DNA of 64,000 nucleotides from the NCBI RefSeq assembly GCF_000378385.1, contig NZ_KB899665.1:1-64000 (forward strand). Direction: 5' to 3'. This DNA is from Paenibacillus daejeonensis DSM 15491 (lineage in GTDB: Bacteria > Bacillota > Bacilli > Paenibacillales > Paenibacillaceae). Each line of letters begins with the position of its first letter. Position 1 is the first letter of the stretch. Shown one piece after another: positions 25,709 to 34,394 of this stretch. The notes below the pieces were generated by a model. The model saw only the letters and a program-made list of their open reading frames with translations, made no database searches and had not been told where the DNA came from. Position numbers and translations under genes: made by a program.

Positions 25709-27088
25709 ATGAAACTCGTATTGTTGTCTGGAGGCTCGGGCAAACGGCTATGGCCGCTGTCCAATGATGCAAGATCCAAGCAGTTCTTGAAGGTGCTGGA
25801 GAACGACAAGGGGCAGATGGAATCCATGGTCCAGCGGGTCTGGGGCCAGATTCGGGCCGCCGGCCTGGATCAGGAAGCGGTCATTGCAACAAGTAAGCTG
25901 CAGGTTGATATTATGCAAAATCAGCTGGGTGACGTGCCGATCGTGGCCGAGCCGGAGCGCCGCGATACCTTCCCGGCGATCGCGCTGGCGGCTTCCTACC
26001 TGTACTCCGTTCAAGGAGTGGGACTCGATGAGACGGTCTGTATCCTGCCGGTCGATCCGTATGTCGAAGATCATTTCTTCGAGCGAATCAAGGCGCTGGA
26101 GACGTCGCTGCACCAGTCCGGAGCCAATCTGGCGCTGATGGGTGTGAAGCCGACCTATCCTTCCTCGAAGTACGGTTATATCGTACCCGGCGGGCAAGGC
26201 GAGACGGAGGACTACCGCACTGTCAGCCGGTTTACGGAGAAGCCGACCGAAGCCAAGGCCCAGGCGCTCATTGCTGAGGATGCACTGTGGAACTGCGGCG
26301 TATTTGCCTTCAAGCTCGAATACATCATCACCAAGCTGATGGCGAAGGGCTGGCCTGTCCAGTACGAGGAGCTGTCGCAGCAGTATCAGGATTTGCCGAA
26401 AATCAGCTTTGACTACGAAGTGGTTGAGAAGGAAGAGAAGATCGTCGCGATTGATTACGACGGCTACTGGAAGGACCTTGGCACCTGGAATACATTGACC
26501 GAGAACATGGGTGTGCAACAGATGGGCAATGGCGCAATCTGCGAAGACTCCCACAATACGCACTTGATTAATGAGCTGGATATTCCGGTTACGGTCATTG
26601 GTATCTCTGACGCTGTCGTTGCGGTTAGCCCGGACGGAATCCTGGTTGCTGACAAGCAAGCCAGTCCGAAGATCAAGGATATGGTGCTGCCGGGCCAGAT
26701 GCCGATGTATGAGGAGCGGACATGGGGCTGGTACCGTGTGTTGGATTATGCAAAGTACGAGGATGCAGACGAGGTGCTCACCAAGCGGATTGGCCTCAAG
26801 CCGGGCAAGCATCTGAACTATCAGAAATATAGCCTGCGGGCGGATACGTGGACGATCATCAGCGGTGAAGGACAGCTGGTTCGAGGCCAAGAAATCATTT
26901 CGGTCAAAGCGGGTGACGTGTTCCATATCCCGGCCAATGAGTACCATGCGATCAAGGCTGTCACGGATATGGAAATGATCGAGATTCAGAAGGGCAGCAT
27001 CCTGGATTGCGTGGAAGAAGCGATGGAGCATGTACAGAGCTGGGAAGACCTGGAGGATCTCTGTGGATCGGGCAGGATGCCATCATGA
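25709..27088 (+). CDS. manC: Mannose-1-phosphate guanylyltransferase / mannose-6-phosphate isomerase
   Basis: 459-residue bifunctional type II enzyme producing GDP-mannose. The N-terminal nucleotidyltransferase begins MKLVLLSGGSGKRLWPLSNDARSKQFLKVL, with EPERRDTFPAIALA, TEKPTEAKA and WNCGVFAF. The C-terminal cupin isomerase has RTWGWYRVLDYAKY, KPGKHLNYQKYSLR, WTIISGEG and VFHIPANEYHAI. GDP-mannose would serve the mannosyltransferase-like gene at 15535. AAGGAGGGG before the ATG. Its stop overlaps the start of the LCP gene by four bases, so the two are coupled. No phosphomannomutase gene is in the window and must be elsewhere. Confidence 0.94.
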   Translation: MKLVLLSGGSGKRLWPLSNDARSKQFLKVLENDKGQMESMVQRVWGQIRAAGLDQEAVIATSKLQVDIMQNQLGDVPIVAEPERRDTFPAIALAASYLYSVQGVGLDETVCILPVDPYVEDHFFERIKALETSLHQSGANLALMGVKPTYPSSKYGYIVPGGQGETEDYRTVSRFTEKPTEAKAQALIAEDALWNCGVFAFKLEYIITKLMAKGWPVQYEELSQQYQDLPKISFDYEVVEKEEKIVAIDYDGYWKDLGTWNTLTENMGVQQMGNGAICEDSHNTHLINELDIPVTVIGISDAVVAVSPDGILVADKQASPKIKDMVLPGQMPMYEERTWGWYRVLDYAKYEDADEVLTKRIGLKPGKHLNYQKYSLRADTWTIISGEGQLVRGQEIISVKAGDVFHIPANEYHAIKAVTDMEMIEIQKGSILDCVEEAMEHVQSWEDLEDLCGSGRMPS

Positions 27089-28107
27089 GGCGGCGGATCA
27101 TCTATGGCACGCTGGCAGCCTTCAGTGTGATTGGACTGGCCGTTGGTATCTATTTGTTCCAGATGTACGATTCGGTAAAAGATACCGTAGCAGCCATCTA
27201 CGAGCCGCTGGAGCCGCCTGCGCTTGCCGATGATCCGCGGGCAACCGCGTCCGCTGCCGAAGACGATGGGGTGGACGATGTCGTGGATACAGTCAATCAG
27301 GCAGAGCCGGGACTGATCGATCCCGCAGTGGTTCAGGGCAGTACACTGGTCCATGGACCCGTCGATCTGAAGAACAAAGAGCCGTTTACCCTACTCGTTA
27401 TGGGCGTGGATGAACGGATGGGTGACCGGGGCCGCTCCGATACCATTATCGTGCTGGGCGTGAATCCTGCGAAGAATTCGGTCCTCATGTTCAATATTCC
27501 TCGCGATACGCGTACGGAGCTGATTGGTCGGGGGACAGAGGATAAGATTAATCACGCTTACGCTTTTGGTGGAACCCGAATGGCTATCGATACAGTAAGT
27601 GATTTCCTCGGTGTGCCCATCAACTACTATGTCAAGGTGAACATGGAAGGCTTGGTTCAGATCATCGATATTCTTGGTGGTGTGCAGATCGACAATCCTT
27701 TCGAGTTCCGCTTTGAGCGAGTGACCTATCCGGAAGGGCCGATCCATCTGGATGGCCGTGACGCGATGATGTACACCCGCATGCGATATGACGATCCGCG
27801 TGGTGATTTTGGCCGAAATGCCAGGCAGCAGTTGGTCTTGTCCGACTTGATCGAGCGTGCCAAACGGATTTCGACGGTTACGAAGATCCCGGATATCCTG
27901 AAGGAAGTTGAGGAGAATACGCGGACCAATCTCACGATGGATGACATCATGGATATTTACAACAATTACCGCAAGCAAGCGAGCGATATCTATAAGGATG
28001 AGATCAAGGGCTCTGGCAAGCATATAGATGGCATCTACTATTATATAGTAGAAGAGGCCGAACGTCAGCGGATGCATGACAAGCTAGCCTCTCACTTGCA
28101 GCCGTAA
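27085..28107 (+). CDS. LytR-CpsA-Psr (LCP) family phosphotransferase
   Basis: 340 residues. One N-terminal membrane helix (IIYGTLAAFSVIGLAVGIYLF), an acidic linker, then an extracellular LCP domain: LLVMGVDER, GRSDTIIVLGVNP, FNIPRDTRTEL, KINHAYAFGG, VNMEGLVQIIDILGGVQI, DGRDAMMYTRMRYDDPRGDFGRNARQQ. LCP enzymes move undecaprenyl-linked polymers onto peptidoglycan, so the polymer may be partly wall-linked. The ATG overlaps the manC stop. Arginines in IPRDTR and RxRQQ, needed for pyrophosphate binding, are present. The ribosome binding site is weak (GGCAGG), which fits translational coupling. Confidence 0.92.
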   Translation: MRRRIIYGTLAAFSVIGLAVGIYLFQMYDSVKDTVAAIYEPLEPPALADDPRATASAAEDDGVDDVVDTVNQAEPGLIDPAVVQGSTLVHGPVDLKNKEPFTLLVMGVDERMGDRGRSDTIIVLGVNPAKNSVLMFNIPRDTRTELIGRGTEDKINHAYAFGGTRMAIDTVSDFLGVPINYYVKVNMEGLVQIIDILGGVQIDNPFEFRFERVTYPEGPIHLDGRDAMMYTRMRYDDPRGDFGRNARQQLVLSDLIERAKRISTVTKIPDILKEVEENTRTNLTMDDIMDIYNNYRKQASDIYKDEIKGSGKHIDGIYYYIVEEAERQRMHDKLASHLQP

Positions 28108-28140
28108 CCGAAGCCCTCAGAGAAAGGAAACACACGACGT

Positions 28141-28860
28141 ATGAAAATCAATTTGTTCATGGTGCCGCATCAGGATGACGAGAGTCTGACATTCGGCGCA
28201 GCGATCCGTAATCATCTGGATCACGGCGATGAATGTCACGTCATCCTCTATACCGACGGCAGGACCTCGTCTGTTCGCAAGGTCCTCCGCGGTGAGCAGC
28301 GGTGCCATCTGCACAAACGGTTCCATGCTCCAGCCGAAGAGGATTACACGCTGATGGAGGAAGAGGAGCTGATGCGTTACCGTAATGACGAATTCATGCG
28401 GGCGTGTCTTGCGCTGGGAGTACCCGAGACGCATATTCATTATGCAGAAGGTGCGATGCGCGATGGGGATTCTACTGTCGAAGGCTGTGAAGCCGTGCTT
28501 CAGGAGTATCTGTCACGTTATCCAGGAGCGCGCGTGAAGACCTTCACGGACCTTGGTGGCAATCATCGGGACCATGCCAATATGGGACATGCGGCCCGTC
28601 GTCTTCTGGCCAGCGGTGCAATTGAAGACCTGCGCTTGTACGTAGAGCCGTATAACCGGCGTCAGGCTCGCAAGGCACAGCGTGGGATGATCCTCCACAA
28701 GGAGTATTCGGAAGAGAACAAGCACAAGGTCGTTAACGCCCTGCAGGAGTATAAGAAATGGGAGCCAACCCGTGGACAATTCGCGATCGGCTATCATTCG
28801 GTCAAAGCCCATTTCGATGCAGCCATTGCTAAACCCGTTTCTTATTATCATAAGCCATGA
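28141..28860 (+). CDS. PIG-L/LmbE family deacetylase
   Basis: 239 residues without signal peptide. The zinc-binding motif is PHQDDE (residues 9-14), where most members have PHPDDE; the second metal motif appears as GNHRDHANMGHAA. Family members remove acetyl groups from N-acetylated sugars or sugar conjugates. Within this locus it may deacetylate an amino sugar precursor, or act on another glycoside; no amino-sugar synthesis gene is visible. AAAGGAAA before the ATG. A gap of about 110 bases separates it from the pyruvyl transferase. Confidence 0.85.
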   Translation: MKINLFMVPHQDDESLTFGAAIRNHLDHGDECHVILYTDGRTSSVRKVLRGEQRCHLHKRFHAPAEEDYTLMEEEELMRYRNDEFMRACLALGVPETHIHYAEGAMRDGDSTVEGCEAVLQEYLSRYPGARVKTFTDLGGNHRDHANMGHAARRLLASGAIEDLRLYVEPYNRRQARKAQRGMILHKEYSEENKHKVVNALQEYKKWEPTRGQFAIGYHSVKAHFDAAIAKPVSYYHKP

Positions 28861-28979
28861 ACGAACAATCTGGTCTGCATGATCATAAGAAATATGTTTA
28901 ACGCTTCGAAGGCAAGGGTAATACAGCATAATTTCGAGCAAGTTCGGTAAAAGAGAACATTATTTGAAGGGGAATGGTT

Positions 28980-30251
28980 ATGGGGAAAATTTTAATTGTT
29001 GGCGGTCAAATGGAAAATAAAGGCGCACAAGCCATGACATTCACAGTCATTAACGAAATTCGCAACCGGTTTCCGGGCAAAGAAATCATTGTTAATTGCC
29101 AGGACAAGGATAAAAATTATAACTTCCACCTGCTGCGGATTGGCAAAAAGCTCAAACTGGAGATGATTGGCGGGCTGTATGGCTTCCTCGGTAAACTCAT
29201 GCCGAAGGCGTCGAATGTCAACGTCAACCGCGAGGAAATGGAGGCTATGCTGAAGGATACAGATCTGATGATTGATATCAGCGGATTTGCGTTATCCTCC
29301 CAATTCAGCTTCCGTCACTCCCTCAATTATATGGCTAACATCATGCTGGCCAAAAAATACAATGTTCCGATGGTGCTGATGTCACAATCGTTTGGCCCGT
29401 TCAACTACAAAGGCATCGACAAGATGATTATTCCGTCGCTCATTCGCAAGCATATCAGTTATCCTAAACGGATTTATGCCCGTGAATTTGAGGGCCAGCG
29501 CTATATGAGCCAATATACAAGGGACAACCTTCACAAATCGGTGGACATCGTGCTGCAGGGAAGCGAGTTCAACATCGATCACTTGTTCAAGCCTGGCTCA
29601 TACCAGATGAGCGAGCCCGTGCAGGTGCAGGATGGCTCTGTAGCCATCATTCCGAACGTCAAAACAATGAAGTACGGTTCGCGTGAAGAGATGATTAACT
29701 TGTATCAAAAAATGGTGGATCAGCTGCTGCTCAAAGGCAAGCATATCTACTTGCTGCGTCACTCTACCGAGGACCTGGAGATCTGCAAAGAAATCAAGCA
29801 GCGCTATCCGGAGCAGAGCCGCGTCGTCCTGCTGGAGAAGGAATATGACTGTATCGAAATCCATCATATTCTAAATCAGTTTGATTTCATTATTGGCTCT
29901 CGTTACCACTCCATCATTCACGCCTACAAGAACGGCATCCCGGTGCTGGCGCTTGGCTGGGCAACCAAGTACAAGGAGTTGCTGGGTATCTTCGGGCAGA
30001 GCGATTACATCTTTGATGTACGCGACCTCGCACATGCTGAGCGTACGATTCTGATGGCAATCGACCAGATGATTGATCATCGCGAGGAAGAGGCCGCCAA
30101 GATTCGTGCCAAGATGGACGAGTTGAGTGAAGTGAACATTTTCAATGAAGTGTTCAATGATCTGCCAGTCGATGCGATGGCTCACGTCACTGCTGCCGAA
30201 ACGGCGGGAAAAATGCAAGGGGAGCCGGCGCCTCAAGCCGCGGGCGCTTAA
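28980..30251 (+). CDS. Polysaccharide pyruvyl transferase family protein
   Basis: 423 residues. The N terminus GKILIVGGQMENKGAQAMTFTVINEI and the C-terminal DFIIGSRYHSIIHAYKNGIPVLALGWATKYKELL segment are the family hallmarks (CsaB, PssM, WcaK). The enzyme adds ketal-linked pyruvate from phosphoenolpyruvate to a sugar, giving the polymer extra negative charge. AAGGGG (28967-28972) is seven bases from the ATG at 28980, better than the ATG at 28974. The C-terminal tail (AAETAGKMQGEPAPQAAGA) is low complexity. It is probably the last EPS gene; the next genes are unrelated. Confidence 0.9.
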   Translation: MGKILIVGGQMENKGAQAMTFTVINEIRNRFPGKEIIVNCQDKDKNYNFHLLRIGKKLKLEMIGGLYGFLGKLMPKASNVNVNREEMEAMLKDTDLMIDISGFALSSQFSFRHSLNYMANIMLAKKYNVPMVLMSQSFGPFNYKGIDKMIIPSLIRKHISYPKRIYAREFEGQRYMSQYTRDNLHKSVDIVLQGSEFNIDHLFKPGSYQMSEPVQVQDGSVAIIPNVKTMKYGSREEMINLYQKMVDQLLLKGKHIYLLRHSTEDLEICKEIKQRYPEQSRVVLLEKEYDCIEIHHILNQFDFIIGSRYHSIIHAYKNGIPVLALGWATKYKELLGIFGQSDYIFDVRDLAHAERTILMAIDQMIDHREEEAAKIRAKMDELSEVNIFNEVFNDLPVDAMAHVTAAETAGKMQGEPAPQAAGA

Positions 30252-30409
30252 GAGCCGACACGTAAGAAGTTGTCCGCGCTCCCCTGCATGCTCGTCATTG
30301 TAGAGTAGCCAACTCGCCCCTGATTCTATACACTTGGGTAAGAGAGCCGTATCCATGCGCGTTCCAAAAAAAGGTCGGTATGAACGACCGCTAAAGGAGT
30401 GATTAGCAG

Positions 30410-30835
30410 ATGGTTCAAAAACGGTTTACGTTGGAAGAAGCAACCGCGATGCTCCCGGAGCTGTGTCATGACCTGCAGGTCGTGCAGGCTGTTACCCAGG
30501 AGCTGCAGAAGCAGTATGTCGACTTGCAGAAGATTAAAGCGCGTTACAAACAGACGCAGGCGGCAGGAGTAAAGGGCGGTGGAGCGGCGGATCCTTTCTT
30601 TGAACTGGAAGCCCGCCTCGACTTTCTTCAAATCGAAGCTGAGGTGCAGATCGCGAACTTTGCGCGCAAGGGTGTCCTTCTGAAAATGATTAGTCCCGGC
30701 CTGATTGACTTCCCGGCGGTTATCGATGGTCAAGAAGTGCTGATCTGTTGGAAGGAAGGCGAGGAGCGGATTACCCATTATCACGGCTGGCATGATGGTT
30801 ACAGCGGCCGCAAGCCGCTGCCGGAAGAAACGTGA
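30410..30835 (+). CDS. DUF2203 family protein
   Basis: 141 residues. The N-terminal half is a coiled-coil-like helix (FTLEEATAMLPELCHDLQVVQAVTQELQKQYVDLQKIKARYK), the C-terminal half is compact (GVLLKMISPGLIDFPAVIDGQEVLICWKEGEERITHYHGWHDGYSGRK). The WKEGEExIxxYHxxxxGxxxRKPL ending is the hallmark of DUF2203. No function is known for the family. AAAGGAGTG precedes the ATG. The stop overlaps the start of the SDR gene by four bases, so they form an operon. Confidence 0.85.
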   Translation: MVQKRFTLEEATAMLPELCHDLQVVQAVTQELQKQYVDLQKIKARYKQTQAAGVKGGGAADPFFELEARLDFLQIEAEVQIANFARKGVLLKMISPGLIDFPAVIDGQEVLICWKEGEERITHYHGWHDGYSGRKPLPEET

Positions 30836-32301
30836 TGCGTATAGATTCCTCTGATCACGGGGAGGAGCAGCAACGTCGAAGACCTGTCATCGCCTTGTCG
30901 GGGGCGAGCGGGTATATCGGTCGCAACCTGCTGAAGGAATTGACGGCCGATGCAGATGTGATTGCCCTCTCCCGCAATGGAGACGAGCGCCAGGACACGG
31001 ATGATGTGACCTGGCGCTCGTGTGATTTTTATGCAGCTGATGATGCCGTGAAAGGGTTGGCTGGAGCCGACTATGCGGTGTACCTGCTGCACTCCATGAT
31101 GCCTTCGGCCAAGCTGACCCAGGGAACCTTTCAGGACATGGATGTCATCCTGGCTACGCACTTCGCCAGGGCCGCACAGAAGAACGGCATTCGTCAGATT
31201 GTGTATCTGAGCGGGATGATCCCGCCGGATACGGAGAAGGATGAGCTCTCCCGTCACTTGCGGAGCCGCCTGGAGGTGGAGGAGATCCTCGGCTCGTTCG
31301 GCGTGCCGGTCACGACGATTCGGGCCGGACTGATCGTTGGGCCGCAGGGATCTTCATTCCCAATCCTCTCCAAGCTGGTGCGCCGGCTGCCGTTCATGAT
31401 TCTGCCGCGGTGGACACGGACCCGAACACATCCCATTGCCTTGTCCGAGGTCGTGGAGGCGTTACTGGGCAGTATCGGCCGCACGGACCTGGAGGGGAGG
31501 ATCATCGATGTAGGCGGCCCGGATGTGCTCACCTATGCTGAGATGCTGGATGAGACGGCGCAATTGGCTGGACGCAAGCTTCGCTTCCTACCGTTTCCAC
31601 TATTCACCGTCCACTTATCGCGGCTCTGGGTATCCCTGGTGACGGGTACGCCCAAAGCGATGGCCTATCCGCTTATTGAGAGTCTGATCCATCCGATGGT
31701 TGCCAGCAATCAGCACCACGTGGAAGGGCTAAGCGATGGGAAAATTCCGTTCCGGGAGGCGGCTGAGCAGGCGTTGGAGGAGGAACGGGAGCAGGAGAAG
31801 AAAGCAAAGAAGAAAAAGAAAGAGGAGAGCTCGACCTCCAGTGTCGCTGATGCAGCCAAACGCGTCGCCCGCTCCGATGTTCGTTCCGTGCAGCGGATCA
31901 TCCTGCCGCCGGGCAAGAATGCGGCATGGGCCGGCGGCTACTATGTGGAGTGGCTGTCACGGTTCGCGGGCCCCGTGTTTCGTGCGGAGCGGGAAGGCGA
32001 CATCAGCCGCCTCTATCTGCTGGGATTCCGCAAGCCCCTGCTCCAGTTGACCTATGATGCGGAGTCCAGCGGGCCCGGCTATGCCTGCTACCGGATCTCC
32101 GGCGGCTCATTCGCCAAGCTGTCCGACGTGCATAGCGGCCGCCTGGAGTTCGTACAGATTGAGGGCACCCGCGAGTGCGTCGTCGCCATCCACGATTACA
32201 TGCCCTCCCTGCCCTGGGTGGTCTACAAATACAGTCAGGCCAAGCTTCATCTGCTCGTCATGTGGCTGTACCGGCGCCATTTGCTGCGTTTGAAGGGGTA
32301 G
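30832..32301 (+). CDS. Atypical SDR with C-terminal extension
   Basis: 489 residues. The first ~290 residues form an NAD(P)-binding atypical short-chain dehydrogenase: VIALSGASGYIGRNLLKEL, then VYLSGMIPP and TTIRAGLIVGPQGSSFPI, as in NmrA/complex-I-subunit-like proteins. A highly charged linker (about 310-330: EEEREQEKKAKKKKKEE) joins a C-terminal domain (GYYVEWLSRFAGPVFRAER, LLQLTYDAESSGPGYACYRI, VVYKYSQAKLHLLVMWLYRRHLL) of a DUF2867-like kind that I cannot place firmly. Catalytic tyrosine/lysine of classical SDRs is not obvious. Coupled to the DUF2203 gene. Followed by a terminator. Function unknown. Confidence 0.75.
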   Translation: MMRIDSSDHGEEQQRRRPVIALSGASGYIGRNLLKELTADADVIALSRNGDERQDTDDVTWRSCDFYAADDAVKGLAGADYAVYLLHSMMPSAKLTQGTFQDMDVILATHFARAAQKNGIRQIVYLSGMIPPDTEKDELSRHLRSRLEVEEILGSFGVPVTTIRAGLIVGPQGSSFPILSKLVRRLPFMILPRWTRTRTHPIALSEVVEALLGSIGRTDLEGRIIDVGGPDVLTYAEMLDETAQLAGRKLRFLPFPLFTVHLSRLWVSLVTGTPKAMAYPLIESLIHPMVASNQHHVEGLSDGKIPFREAAEQALEEEREQEKKAKKKKKEESSTSSVADAAKRVARSDVRSVQRIILPPGKNAAWAGGYYVEWLSRFAGPVFRAEREGDISRLYLLGFRKPLLQLTYDAESSGPGYACYRISGGSFAKLSDVHSGRLEFVQIEGTRECVVAIHDYMPSLPWVVYKYSQAKLHLLVMWLYRRHLLRLKG

Positions 32302-32323
32302 GGGTTGGCGCTTTTTCTGAAGG

Positions 32324-32366
32324 GACCTGTGCTATTGTGAAGAACAATTGGCATGGGTCTTTTTTT
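32324..32366 (+). terminator. Rho-independent terminator
   Basis: GACCTGTGC (32324-32332) pairs with GCATGGGTC (32351-32359) with two wobbles; ATTGT/ACAAT extends the pairing inside. A run of eight T residues follows. Ends the DUF2203-SDR operon. Confidence 0.8.
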
Positions 32367-32403
32367 GTTTGCAATAACCGTAAAATATAGGTGCTAACAT
32401 TGC

Positions 32404-32468
32404 CTGGCAAGCGTTAGAATAATTAAGAGGCAGAAATCGGCCCAATAAGCCTCAGGGCAAGCGTTAGA
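32404..32468. repeat. Two-copy direct repeat, 50-bp spacing
   Basis: GGCAAGCGTTAGA occurs starting at 32406 and again at 32456. It sits in the leader of the next gene and fits the 50-52-bp spacing seen elsewhere in the window. Confidence 0.6.
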
Positions 32469-32507
32469 GGATAGAGGCTAGTATCTAACTAATGAGGAGA
32501 ATTGGTT

Positions 32508-33014
32508 ATGAAAAGATTTGTGGCCTCCGCGATCCTGTTTTTATCTGTTCTCATAATTTTTATTGGCTTGTACTTTTTGGTGAAATTTAATGATGGTGAG
32601 CTGATCAATCTACGTATCGTTCAGGAGGGTGGGGAAGCTTATAATCCCGAAATCGAGTTAACCTTATCCACCTCGGGACATATGAATCTCTACTTAATCC
32701 ATTCTGGAACAACTCTTCATAGCAAACTCCAGATTAGTGAATCTGCATTACAAGAGATGAAACAGCTCACGCGGGTGATCTTTTGGAAGTATTGGTTCAC
32801 ATACGGTGGAAAAGAGATGCTTGGGGACCATGAAGGGTACTGGCGGAGGGAATTGGATTTAGATGGAAAAACTTACAATTGGTATAACTATCCCTACTCG
32901 GACAATGAATTGAACAAATTGGTTGGTCGATTGCTGGAGTTGTCCCCTAGAACGATTGGGTTGAGTGAGAACGGGAATATTGTGATAGAGGATGCGGAGA
33001 GTCTGTTTCCTTAA
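32508..33014 (+). CDS. Membrane-anchored small protein, unknown function
   Basis: 168 residues. An N-terminal hydrophobic helix (FVASAILFLSVLIIFIGLYFLV) acts as signal anchor; the rest is extracellular (ELTLSTSGHMNLYLIHSGTTL, QEMKQLTRVIFWKYWFTYGG, DGKTYNWYNYPYSDNELNKLV). I recognise no family. Its base composition is more AT-rich than the neighbours, as is the surrounding DNA, which hints at separate acquisition. GAGGAGA at 32494 sits seven bases before the ATG at 32508. It stands alone between repeats. Confidence 0.7.
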   Translation: MKRFVASAILFLSVLIIFIGLYFLVKFNDGELINLRIVQEGGEAYNPEIELTLSTSGHMNLYLIHSGTTLHSKLQISESALQEMKQLTRVIFWKYWFTYGGKEMLGDHEGYWRRELDLDGKTYNWYNYPYSDNELNKLVGRLLELSPRTIGLSENGNIVIEDAESLFP

Positions 33015-33085
33015 TACAATTTCGAAGCGAGTGCAAATAAACACTAAGGCACTGTACGAGAGCGTCGCTACGATTTCAAATGATA

Positions 33086-33270
33086 GGTAGCATATTTTCC
33101 GCTAAACGGTCTGTATTGCGCATGAAATCAATTATATGGCGTCTATTTTCCGCTATTCGCTGCAATCCATCAAATAACCAATGGTTAGTTAGCCAATAAC
33201 GGAAAATATGCTCCGTAAACCCGGCAGAACCCCCGATATGAAGCGAATAACGGAACATATGCACCATAAC
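33086..33270. repeat. Inverted pairs of 51-bp repeats at a convergent junction
   Basis: Two units on the plus strand (GGTAGCATATTTTCCGCTA from 33086; GTCTATTTTCCGCTATTCGC from 33140) have TTTTCC 51 bases apart (33095, 33146). Two units in the opposite orientation (GGAAAATATGCTCC at 33201; GGAACATATGCACC at 33252) are also 51 apart. They lie between the 3' ends of two converging genes. Confidence 0.8.
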
Positions 33271-33377
33271 CATCCAACCTATCGAACATCTACCATATTC
33301 ACCCAATGGCTCATCCTCGTTAGGACTTCGCTAGAAGACTTGTTTTTGAATCCTGGTCTGGAAACTCTCTCCCATTC

Positions 33378-33412
33378 ACAAAAAGCCCACCTGCACAATC
33401 ACCAGGTGGGCT
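33378..33412 (-). terminator. Terminator for the SDR gene
   Basis: On the minus strand AGCCCACCTG and CAGGTGGGCT form a perfect ten-base stem followed by TTTT. It lies directly after the stop codon of the gene ending at 33426. Confidence 0.85.
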
Positions 33413-33425
33413 GCTTCGTTTGCCA

Positions 33426-34223
33426 TTATCCCCGCATCAACGATTCTGCACCGTCGATGTAGATGTCGACGCCGCTGATGTGGCTCGACTCTTCGGAGGC
33501 CAGGAACAGCACGAGGTCGCCGCACTGCTCGATTGTTCCGGACTTGAACTCTAGCGGTTGGCTGCCTTTTGGATACTCAATCGGCATCTTGACCTTCTCC
33601 AGCGAAGGCGAGATGTTGGTGTTATCATCGATATTGGTATCGATGGCGCCCGGACATACGGCGTTCACGCGAATCTTCGATGGTGCCAGCTCCAGCGCGA
33701 TCATTTTCATAAAGGCGACTTGGCCCGCTTTACTCGAGCTGTAGGCGGTTGCACCGGTATTGGAGAAGATGCGGTTGCCGTTGACGGAGCTTGTGATAAT
33801 GATGCTGCCGCCGCCGTTTTCCTTCATATAAGGTACGGCGTATTTGACGGTCAGGAACGTGCCTTTCAGATTAATGCCCAGCGTCATATCCCATTCTTCG
33901 ACCGTGAGTTCCTCAATCGGTGCCCAGGTGCCGTTAATGCCTGCGTTGACGAAGAGGATATCGATGCGGCCATGCTTGTCCACGACGTCCTTCATCGCTT
34001 TCTCAACCATCTCGGGCTTGGAGACATCGGTTTCAAATACATCAGCCGTGCCGCCTGCCTCTTCGATCTGAGACTTCACTTCATTGGCATTGTCCAGCGT
34101 GCGATCCAGCATGCAAATGATGGCTCCCTGCTCGGCCAACTTCAAGGCCGCGCCTTTACCGATACCAGAACCACCTCCGGTGATGACTGCTACTTTGCCT
34201 TCTACGCGTTTTCCGTTACCCAT
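33426..34223 (-). CDS. Short-chain dehydrogenase/reductase
   Basis: 265 residues, classical SDR. The cofactor site is VAVITGGGSGIGKGAALKLAEQG, the NAG motif is LFVNAGINGTW, and the active site is SSVNG with YSSSKAGQ (tyrosine and lysine). The end has CPGAIDTNI and a usual C terminus (ASEESSHISGVDIYIDGAESL). Members reduce or oxidise sugars or sterols with NAD(P); substrate unknown. AAGGAG is nine bases from the second ATG (34223), three from the first (34229), so the second is chosen. A perfect palindrome lies about 40 bases upstream. Single gene with its own terminator. Confidence 0.92.
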   Translation of the reverse strand: MGNGKRVEGKVAVITGGGSGIGKGAALKLAEQGAIICMLDRTLDNANEVKSQIEEAGGTADVFETDVSKPEMVEKAMKDVVDKHGRIDILFVNAGINGTWAPIEELTVEEWDMTLGINLKGTFLTVKYAVPYMKENGGGSIIITSSVNGNRIFSNTGATAYSSSKAGQVAFMKMIALELAPSKIRVNAVCPGAIDTNIDDNTNISPSLEKVKMPIEYPKGSQPLEFKSGTIEQCGDLVLFLASEESSHISGVDIYIDGAESLMRG

Positions 34224-34261
34224 GTTCATTCACTCCTTTTTGTCGTGTATAGGGTTTCTCG

Positions 34262-34277
34262 AACATCTATAGATGTT
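34262..34277 (-). promoter_or_regulatory. Perfect 16-base palindrome, candidate operator
   Basis: AACATCTATAGATGTT is a perfect palindrome 40 bases before the SDR start. On the minus strand TATACA lies downstream at a distance that would place the palindrome near the -35. An unknown dimeric repressor is likely. Confidence 0.45.
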
Positions 34278-34346
34278 TTAAACCTTTCCCACCTACATGA
34301 AGCAATAATCCGGACCTGTATTCACATCATTTCCAGTTGCGGCCAA

Positions 34347-34378
34347 CAAAAAAAGCAAGAGAGCGGGGCTCTCTTGCT
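34347..34378 (-). terminator. Terminator for the MFS gene
   Basis: On the minus strand AGCAAGAGAG and CTCTCTTGCT form a ten-base stem with a CCCCG loop, followed by seven T residues. Confidence 0.9.
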
Positions 34379-34394
34379 CTTGCTCAGTGCAAGC

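Noticed and set aside
25748-27031. 427-residue antisense ORF in manC
   Set aside because: A shadow of codon usage in a strongly supported gene.
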